From positions 1 to 10,809 of the forward strand of contig JAQVSH010000044.1 of assembly GCA_028700615.1 (NCBI GenBank): a stretch of DNA of 10,809 nucleotides, read 5' to 3'. This document shows positions 1 to 5,227 of the stretch, piece after piece. A program made the translations under genes and the position numbers. The DNA comes from Bacteroidales bacterium (lineage in GTDB: Bacteria > Bacteroidota > Bacteroidia > Bacteroidales > UBA4181). Within the stretch, counting starts at the first letter, position 1. The number at the start of each line of letters is the position of its first letter. A model generated the notes under the pieces. The model had not been told where the DNA came from and did not search any database. It worked only from the letters and a program-made list of their open reading frames with translations.

Positions 1-97
1 CCGGATCCCGGACCGGCACATAATCCTCATCCTTCGAACAAGAGCTGATCAGCAAACCGCCCGATAACGCCCATAAAAAATAAAAAAGTTTTCTCAT
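1..97 (-). CDS. Partial lipoprotein, probable B12-uptake partner of BtuB
   Basis: This is the 5' end of a gene cut by the window edge, with 32 codons visible from an ATG at 97. Residues 1-20 form a lipoprotein signal: K3, a hydrophobic core, and lipobox I17-S18-S19 before C20. The residues after the cysteine, S-K-D-E-D, match the acidic lipoprotein export signal that sends Bacteroidota lipoproteins to the cell surface, so a surface location is likely. It starts 25 bp after the BtuB-like gene on the same strand, so the two are probably co-transcribed under the cobalamin riboswitch. In Bacteroides, btuB is often followed by surface B12-binding lipoproteins such as the BtuG beta-propeller. That identity is inferred from position only, because none of the mature domain is in view. 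Confidence 0.72.
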   Translation of the reverse strand, partial: MRKLFYFLWALSGGLLISSCSKDEDYVPVRDP

Positions 98-122
98 AAA
101 AAGTGAATTAACCACATAACAG

Positions 123-2138
123 TTATAATTCCACGGTCAAACCCATTCGGAAATGTCGCCCGGGCATAGGATAACTTTTAACCACCTCATAAGTTTTATC
201 CGTGATATTCAGAACCTCCGCCTGCAGGACAGAGGAAATCTTTCCAATCTTCAGGGCTTTTCTTACAGAAACCCCATGTTCAGCATATCCCGGCAACCTA
301 TTTTCCGGGGTATTTTGTTTCAGTATATAGCGCTCTCCCGACCAGAAACAGGTGTAGGCAATATCCGCCCAGGGAAGAGCCAGCGCCAGGCGGGCAGAAC
401 CCGAATGCTTCGGAGTATAGGGGATCTGATCTTTATAGGTATTTCCTTCAGGATCAGACAAATCAACCGCTCTTTGATAGGTATATCCGCCTCCAAGAAC
501 CAGAGACCAGTTCTCCGAAGGTTTTATGACCGACTCGGCCACCACATCCAGGCCCGAAATCTCTACAGTTCCGATATTACTCATAGACCAGAGAAACAGA
601 TTGTGACGGGGAACCGCCAGAATCTTATTTTTGACCCGGTTATAATACCCGTCCGCCGAAAAACTAATCTGCCGGAGGCTCCCCGAAAATGCCTTTGCAA
701 AGACCAATCCGGCATTCCATTGCGAAGCATCCTCCGGTTTCAGATTGATATTTCCGGATCTCTGATAATACAGATCATTAAAGGTAGGAAGACGGTAATT
801 CTGCTTATAAAACAACCTTAAACGCAATGACTCATCCCGGGAAATCCTGTAAGACAATGAAAAAGCAGAAGTTAGTTTTTGCCGGTTGGGAGCCGATTCT
901 CCTCTTTTTACCTGCTCAAAAGTCAGGGTTTCCAGAATTTGAGCAGAAAGCAGCCAGCGATCTCTCTCCCACTTTGCAGCAAAAGCATTCAGCCAGGTAT
1001 AGCGCCGGGGGGTGGCAAAATCCGTAAAATTCACAGACATATTGTTCAGAGACCCGTCCGAAGCGTAAGAAAATAAAAAACCGGATCCGGGATTAAATAA
1101 AAAGGCTCCGGACAAGTAATACTCCCGTTGATAATAAAAATTTTCTTCTTTACCCTGCTCATTATAGACTTCAGGATTCAGGTAATGGGTATAAGACCAG
1201 TTAAATTTCCCATTAACCATAAACTTCAGCTTTTCAGTCAATTTTTGTTCAAAACGGAACTGTCCGAAAAAATTCTGATCCCACAACCGCTGATCACTAT
1301 AAGGATTATAAAGAATCACAGCCCCCGGAAGTCCCCGTTCCGATTGATACCAATACCATTTGGCTGTCAACTTGGATTGATCAGACCAGTTGACATGCAA
1401 ACCCGATTCAAGATGCAGGGTTTTAACATCCGTATTACGGCGGGTTTCCCGGGAAGTACTGTCTCCTTCCCCTCCATAGGAAAGCGTATAAGGATATTTC
1501 CCATGGGACGACAAATATTCAGCCTGAAAAGTTGTAAACACTTTAGGGCTCAGCCGGGTGCCAAACAAAAGAAAAGGCTGGAAATATCCAAAAGAACCCG
1601 CTTTAACCCCCGACTTTAAAAACAAAGGCTTTTTATCGGACGCAACCGGAGTAATCGTATTGATATTCAGAACACTACCCGATGCAAACAAACGAGCCGG
1701 CTGAAAAATATCCTCTCCGGTGGCATTGCTCAGGGTTACTTTAGATAAACCTTCGGTAGAAAAACGTCCCAGATCAACCTGACCCGTCTGAAAATCAGAA
1801 ACCGGAATGCCATCATAGGCCACCCCTGTATGCTGGGACTCAAGCCCCCTGACCGAGACCGTCTTCATGCCACCGACCCCTCCGTAATCCTTCACTACAG
1901 TCCCCGAAAAATATTTCACCGCATCAGATAACTGAATTACATTCAAACGATGCAATGAAGCCCGGTTCATCATCTGTAAAGGAGCCGAAGACCGGGTCAC
2001 CATAGGACCGGAATGTCCGACAATCACGACCTCATCAATATCTATTGAATAAGCCAGGGTATCGTTCTGCTGAGCCGGCAAAACCGATTTAGGAAAAAAT
2101 AGACAACCAAAAAAAACAAAATACAAAAACCTATTCAT
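123..2138 (-). CDS. btuB: BtuB-like TonB-dependent outer-membrane receptor (cobalamin uptake)
   Basis: This 671-residue TonB-dependent receptor probably carries cobalamin or another corrinoid across the outer membrane, driven by TonB-ExbBD. Residues 1-22 are a signal peptide (cleavage after P-A22). A TonB-box-like segment D-E-V-V-I-V-G lies at 35-41. The plug domain covers about 50-163 and includes V-S-V-R-G at 94-98 and Y-D-G-I-P-V at 108-113. The rest is a beta-barrel whose last part contains the conserved L-N-I-T-D-K-x-Y and Y-P-M-P-G-R-H-F-R segments. It ends in leucine rather than the usual aromatic residue. The cobalamin riboswitch upstream is the strongest evidence for the substrate; the receptor fold alone would not give it. 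The start at 2138 is preferred because the ATG seven bases upstream hits a stop after four codons. A lipoprotein gene follows after 25 bp. Confidence 0.9.
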   Translation of the reverse strand: MNRFLYFVFFGCLFFPKSVLPAQQNDTLAYSIDIDEVVIVGHSGPMVTRSSAPLQMMNRASLHRLNVIQLSDAVKYFSGTVVKDYGGVGGMKTVSVRGLESQHTGVAYDGIPVSDFQTGQVDLGRFSTEGLSKVTLSNATGEDIFQPARLFASGSVLNINTITPVASDKKPLFLKSGVKAGSFGYFQPFLLFGTRLSPKVFTTFQAEYLSSHGKYPYTLSYGGEGDSTSRETRRNTDVKTLHLESGLHVNWSDQSKLTAKWYWYQSERGLPGAVILYNPYSDQRLWDQNFFGQFRFEQKLTEKLKFMVNGKFNWSYTHYLNPEVYNEQGKEENFYYQREYYLSGAFLFNPGSGFLFSYASDGSLNNMSVNFTDFATPRRYTWLNAFAAKWERDRWLLSAQILETLTFEQVKRGESAPNRQKLTSAFSLSYRISRDESLRLRLFYKQNYRLPTFNDLYYQRSGNINLKPEDASQWNAGLVFAKAFSGSLRQISFSADGYYNRVKNKILAVPRHNLFLWSMSNIGTVEISGLDVVAESVIKPSENWSLVLGGGYTYQRAVDLSDPEGNTYKDQIPYTPKHSGSARLALALPWADIAYTCFWSGERYILKQNTPENRLPGYAEHGVSVRKALKIGKISSVLQAEVLNITDKTYEVVKSYPMPGRHFRMGLTVEL

Positions 2139-2145
2139 CGAACAT

Positions 2146-2172
2146 CTTTTGACGGTTTAAACCGATCAAAAG
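2146..2172 (-). promoter_or_regulatory. Start-proximal hairpin in the btuB leader
   Basis: On the minus strand the arms CTTTTGA-T-CGGTTT and AAACCG-TCAAAAG are complementary over 13 pairs, with a single bulged T. The centre closes directly (four-base loop TTAA after opening two pairs). Only seven bases separate the hairpin from the btuB ATG, so it would sit inside the ribosome footprint. No U-run follows it, so an intrinsic terminator is unlikely. A translational expression platform for the upstream riboswitch is my inference. Confidence 0.5.
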
Positions 2173-2234
2173 CGACGGGGCGAAAGGAAAAGAAAGGGGA
2201 CCAAAGGGTTCACGTTCTGTTCCAAGCTCATTCC

Positions 2235-2248
2235 TCGAAAGCTTTCGA
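2235..2248 (-). promoter_or_regulatory. 14-bp palindrome downstream of the riboswitch core, possible P13 hairpin
   Basis: TCGAAAGCTTTCGA is a perfect palindrome 12 bases downstream (minus strand) of the last conserved riboswitch motif. As RNA it can form a five-pair stem with an AGCU loop. In known cobalamin riboswitches a hairpin here (P13) makes a loop-loop kiss with L5. The L5 region of this riboswitch contains GAGCTC, so an AGCU-AGCU contact is possible. The hairpin is seen in the sequence; the kissing contact is inferred. Confidence 0.35.
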
Positions 2249-2256
2249 AACAAATC

Positions 2257-2430
2257 CTCTGGCAGGTCTTCTGACTTACTCCCGGTTTGAACGCCTTCCC
2301 ATTCTTACAATCAGAACAGTGGCAAAAGGATGTTCAAAACGTTAAAAGAGCTCACAGCAGCGGGACTGTTCAGGAATTACACCTGATTCCCTTTTGATCC
2401 GTTCCCGTACAGGAATTAGGAACCAAAGAC
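2257..2430 (-). promoter_or_regulatory. Cobalamin (adenosylcobalamin-type) riboswitch
   Basis: Read on the minus strand, the conserved blocks appear in the right order. GGAATCAGGTGTAATTCC is followed by the CCCGC block and CTGTGA, around 2353-2391. GCCACTG lies at 2317-2323, GGGAAGGC at 2293-2300, and the closing AGACCTGCC at 2261-2269. This is the standard B12-box aptamer. The 5' flank holds a GGTTCC/GGAAC hairpin at about 2402-2423. The element lies between a promoter-like site and the btuB coding region, so B12 is expected to repress the receptor and the lipoprotein behind it. Edges are approximate because P1 was not modelled. Confidence 0.95.
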
Positions 2431-2434
2431 TACG

Positions 2435-2442
2435 CAAAAATA
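2435..2442 (-). promoter_or_regulatory. Candidate -7 promoter element for the riboswitch-btuB transcript
   Basis: The minus strand reads TATTTTTG, an exact match to the Bacteroidota -7 consensus TAnnTTTG. It lies just upstream of the riboswitch 5' end and downstream of the epimerase stop codon. No convincing TTTG is present at the usual -33 spacing; the nearest TTTG is 31 bases upstream. The flanking DNA is very T-rich, so the match could be partly by chance. Confidence 0.4.
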
Positions 2443-2479
2443 AAAAAAAAGAGATAAAAAGCATAAAAAGGGACAAAAA

Positions 2480-3499
2480 TCAGAGAATTTTTTCCACTCC
2501 GATTCCGGGAAGATCCGAAAGAATAAGCTTTCCGCCCTGAACTACAGTACCTTTAAAAAGATCGTTGGCAATCAAAAGATTTCCGTCGAGATCGGCATAA
2601 TCGGCCCCGGGGGACAACTGGGAAGCCGCCGAAATGGCACAGGAAGTTTCCGTCATACAACCGACCATAACCATCATTCCCAAAGAACGGGCCAATTGCA
2701 TCATCCTGAAAGCCTCACGCATCCCGGTACATTTCATAAGTTTTATATTAATGCCTGAAAACACGCCCTTCAAACGGGCAACATCAGACAAACGCTGAAC
2801 CGACTCATCGGCAAAAACAGGAAGCGGACTCCGCTCCAGCAACCATGACTGAGCATCTATCACCTGTCTGGGCATAGGCTGTTCAATCAGGAAAACGCCC
2901 TGTTCCTTCAGCCAACAAATCATGTCCAGGGCATATTCAGGATCCGTCCAGCCCTGATTGGCATCCACCATCAAAGGTTTGTCCGTAACCGAACGGATAG
3001 CCAGAATCAACTCTCTGTCATGTTCCGAACCGAGCTTCACCTTCAGAACAGTATATTTTGAAGCGGCTTCGAGGGCTTTCTGCCGCATCTTTTCAGGGGA
3101 GTCTATCCCCAGGGTAAAAGATGTATCCGGCGCCTGATCCCTGTCAAAACCCCAAATCTGATGCCAGGCGCGGCCTTGCAGCTTTCCCGTCAAATCATGC
3201 AGGGCTATATCCACAGAAGCTTTGGCCGCCGTATTTCCGGGAAGCACTGAATCCACATAGTCCAGAATCTCTTCCATCCGGAAAGGATCGGAAAATTGTT
3301 CCAGATTCAACCGATTTAAAAAAGAAGCCGCCGTAGCAGGAGTTTCCCCCAGATACGGCGGCATAGACGCTTCCCCATAACCTGTTATTCCCTCACAACT
3401 CAATTCCACCTGTACTCCGGGAGTGCTTGTTCTCGAAGAATGAGACAGGGTAAAAACATCGCGCAGGATCAGTTCATAAGGATAATGCACTAATTTCAT
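2480..3499 (-). CDS. Dipeptide epimerase (L-Ala-D/L-Glu epimerase type, enolase superfamily)
   Basis: This 339-residue muconate-lactonizing-type enolase-superfamily enzyme epimerises the second residue of a dipeptide, classically L-Ala-D-Glu to L-Ala-L-Glu in murein peptide recycling. The N-terminal capping domain is at about 1-110, followed by the barrel. The active site is complete: K-V-K at 153-155, metal ligands D179 (V-D-A-N), E206 (I-E-Q-P) and D231 (A-D-E-S), and the opposite-face lysine K253 (N-I-K-L). D303-L-D305 is the Asp-x-Asp motif that in dipeptide epimerases holds the substrate alpha-amino group. Members differ in which dipeptides they use, so specificity is not settled. There is no signal peptide, so it is cytoplasmic. 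Its ATG overlaps the stop of the GH16 gene (ATGA, 3496-3499), which implies translational coupling. It is the last gene of a three-gene operon. Confidence 0.88.
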   Translation of the reverse strand: MKLVHYPYELILRDVFTLSHSSRTSTPGVQVELSCEGITGYGEASMPPYLGETPATAASFLNRLNLEQFSDPFRMEEILDYVDSVLPGNTAAKASVDIALHDLTGKLQGRAWHQIWGFDRDQAPDTSFTLGIDSPEKMRQKALEAASKYTVLKVKLGSEHDRELILAIRSVTDKPLMVDANQGWTDPEYALDMICWLKEQGVFLIEQPMPRQVIDAQSWLLERSPLPVFADESVQRLSDVARLKGVFSGINIKLMKCTGMREAFRMMQLARSLGMMVMVGCMTETSCAISAASQLSPGADYADLDGNLLIANDLFKGTVVQGGKLILSDLPGIGVEKIL

Positions 3500-4293
3500 T
3501 TACGGGGATAATAAGCCCTGACATAATCAATGACAAATTTCTGAGGACAAACAGAAGGTCCTATTTCACCGCCCCAGGCTCCGCCGATTGCAGTATTCAA
3601 CAGTAAATACAGAGGAGACACAAAAGAATCGCCATAAGATCCTTCCGGTTTTTTAAAGGTCATGACAATGGTCTTGTCCACAAAAACCTGAATCACATCG
3701 CCCACTCTTTCCAATCCGTAAATATGATATTGGTCATGAAGCGTAGTCATCGGAATGCGGGTTCCTTTACTGAGCTTTTTATCTGAAGGCACATCAAACC
3801 AATGCATGGTAAAATGAACCGTATCGGGAGTATGCCCGACAAACTCCATAATATCCAACTCTCCGCAACGGGGCCATCCGACCTTTTCAATATCTGTACC
3901 CATCATCCAGATAGCCGGCCAGATGCCTTTACCCGAAGGAAGAATCGCCCTGACTTCCACCCTGAAATCTCCGGTAAATGAATATTTACCCTTTGTATTG
4001 ATACTGCCTGAAGTATATTCACTTCCCAGAAAAGATTCTTTAATAGTTTCAATGATCAGATTTCCCTTTTCCTGACGAACATTTTCAACTCTGTCTTTGG
4101 TGTAATACTGAGCTTCCTGATTCCGGATCTTCCCCACTTCATAGCTCCACCTTTCAGAATCGACCAGACCCTTTCCGTTAAACTCATCCGCCCAGCCCAG
4201 TTTATAATTTTTCGTCATAAACTCCTGTGCAGGCAATGCCTGAACACAAACCAAAGCAGACAAAATCACACTATAAAAACTCCATTTATTCAT
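3496..4293 (-). CDS. Exported GH16 endo-glucanase, laminarinase type
   Basis: This 265-residue family 16 glycoside hydrolase probably cuts beta-1,3-glucosidic bonds in glucans. Residues 1-22 are a signal peptide (A-L-P-A22 before Q). The single catalytic domain begins near 33. The active-site segment G-E-L-D-I-M-E at 144-150 gives nucleophile E145, helper D147 and acid/base E150. The extra methionine between D and E is the bulged form typical of laminarinases, not of lichenases. Supporting segments are W-P-A-I-W-M (125-130), H-F-T-M-H-W (160-165) and the C-terminal V-I-D-Y-V-R (254-259). There is no carbohydrate-binding module and no lipobox, so it is probably periplasmic. It lies 36 bp behind the YhcH-like gene and overlaps the epimerase gene by 4 bp. 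Substrate assignment comes from the motif only; other beta-glucans or galactans remain possible within GH16. Confidence 0.9.
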   Translation of the reverse strand: MNKWSFYSVILSALVCVQALPAQEFMTKNYKLGWADEFNGKGLVDSERWSYEVGKIRNQEAQYYTKDRVENVRQEKGNLIIETIKESFLGSEYTSGSINTKGKYSFTGDFRVEVRAILPSGKGIWPAIWMMGTDIEKVGWPRCGELDIMEFVGHTPDTVHFTMHWFDVPSDKKLSKGTRIPMTTLHDQYHIYGLERVGDVIQVFVDKTIVMTFKKPEGSYGDSFVSPLYLLLNTAIGGAWGGEIGPSVCPQKFVIDYVRAYYPRK

Positions 4294-4329
4294 CAGAAAA
4301 ATATTAAAGATCCATTCCTTTTTCCACCA

Positions 4330-4974
4330 TTAATCCAAACGTACTTTTACCACCACGCGTTTGATTTCTACACTGTCTGCCTTCACTCCGGCTTTGTGAG
4401 CCTGATCCGGGAAGAAAACATAAAAAGCAGAAGGATCCGCAGGATTCATTACAATGGCTCCGGGATTAGCCGCAATCGCTGCAGAATCGGGAACAACAAA
4501 CACCAGGTCTTTTTCGGCATCATAAGGAGCTAATTCTGAAGTCAGTGCCAACGGCAATTCAGCCATAAACTCTTTGCCGGAAACAATATATTGAATATCT
4601 GCATAACTGCGATGAGCCTCATATTTAACAGAATCGGCTTCTTTTGCAAAATAAGGAGCAGGCACAATAACGTATACATCCTTGTTCAGAACATCGTAGG
4701 TACCCGGCTCAATGGCGTTAAGGTCAGTATTCTTCAGGTATGCAAAAGCAGAATCCCAGCGATCTTTATGGGCAAAATAACTTTCAGACAAGGCTTTCAT
4801 ATTGGTTACAGCCGCCGGAGCAATCTGCAATCCGCCAAGATATTCTTTCTGGCTGACCCACTGATTTAATTCCTCTTCCGTCCATAGGGAAGGATCTTTC
4901 GGTTCACTTTTACAAGCATTAAAAAAACAAATGGCAGCAACAGCCATCATTCCCAAAAATTTCATTTTACTCAT
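4330..4974 (-). CDS. YhcH/YjgK/YiaL (NanQ-like, DUF386) domain lipoprotein
   Basis: This 214-residue protein has a C-terminal YhcH/EbgC-type cupin domain at about 60-213. Family hallmarks are E119-A-H121-R-x-Y-x-D126-I-Q, the G-K-E at 133-135, and F188-P-D-x-x-H193-K, which include the likely metal-binding residues. E. coli YhcH (NanQ) is an N-acetylneuraminate anomerase and its relatives are linked to sugar anomer interconversion. Unlike those cytoplasmic proteins, this one has a lipoprotein signal: hydrophobic residues 5-18, then F-N-A before C21, so it should be membrane-anchored outside the cytoplasm. A second ATG at codon 4 (4963-4965) would give an equally good signal. It is the first gene of the operon with GH16 and the epimerase. 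The sugar it acts on is unknown. Confidence 0.85.
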   Translation of the reverse strand: MSKMKFLGMMAVAAICFFNACKSEPKDPSLWTEEELNQWVSQKEYLGGLQIAPAAVTNMKALSESYFAHKDRWDSAFAYLKNTDLNAIEPGTYDVLNKDVYVIVPAPYFAKEADSVKYEAHRSYADIQYIVSGKEFMAELPLALTSELAPYDAEKDLVFVVPDSAAIAANPGAIVMNPADPSAFYVFFPDQAHKAGVKADSVEIKRVVVKVRLD

Positions 4975-5038
4975 CGTTGTATTTTTATTGGTTAGGTAAA
5001 GCAGAAAACAGTCTTACATCGGGTTCAAAAAAATCACA

Positions 5039-5046
5039 CAAAAATA
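5039..5046 (-). promoter_or_regulatory. Candidate -7 promoter element for the YhcH-GH16-epimerase operon
   Basis: The minus strand reads TATTTTTG (TAnnTTTG consensus), 64 bases upstream of the YhcH-like start codon in the divergent intergenic region. A TTTG occurs 25 bases further upstream, slightly farther than the usual spacing of about 19-21; a TCTG sits at 21. The location and exact -7 match favour it, but it is not proven. Confidence 0.42.
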
Positions 5047-5168
5047 TATCATTTTTTTTCAGAAAACCAGACAAAGACGCAATAGAATCCACGTTTCTTC
5101 ATTTCCGGCATCCCCTTACCCTGTATATTCCAACCCCGGAAAAGGTATAAAAATATAAAATCAGTTTT

Positions 5169-5208
5169 TTTGTATACCTTTAACCTCATAGAAACTATCA
5201 TATTTTTT
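5169..5208 (+). promoter_or_regulatory. Weak promoter candidate for the GH2 gene
   Basis: TTTG at 5169-5172 is followed by TATCATAT (5196-5203) and TATTTTTT (5201-5208), 20-32 bases before the GH2 start codon. Neither -7 candidate ends in TTTG, and the spacings from TTTG (23 and 28) are long. CTTT at 5178-5181 lies exactly 19 bases before TATTTTTT. This is the best candidate on this side of the divergent region, and a weak one. Confidence 0.22.
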
Positions 5209-5227
5209 TATTAAAAATTACTACAAT

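Noticed and set aside
153..821. Long plus-strand reading frame opposite the BtuB gene
   Set aside because: It is antisense to a well-supported receptor, has no recognisable domain, and its residue content (many R, I, Q, S) is typical of a shadow frame.
2431..2479. Terminator of the epimerase operon in the T-rich stretch before the riboswitch
   Set aside because: T-runs are present on the minus strand but no stable stem precedes them; a promoter role fits at least as well.
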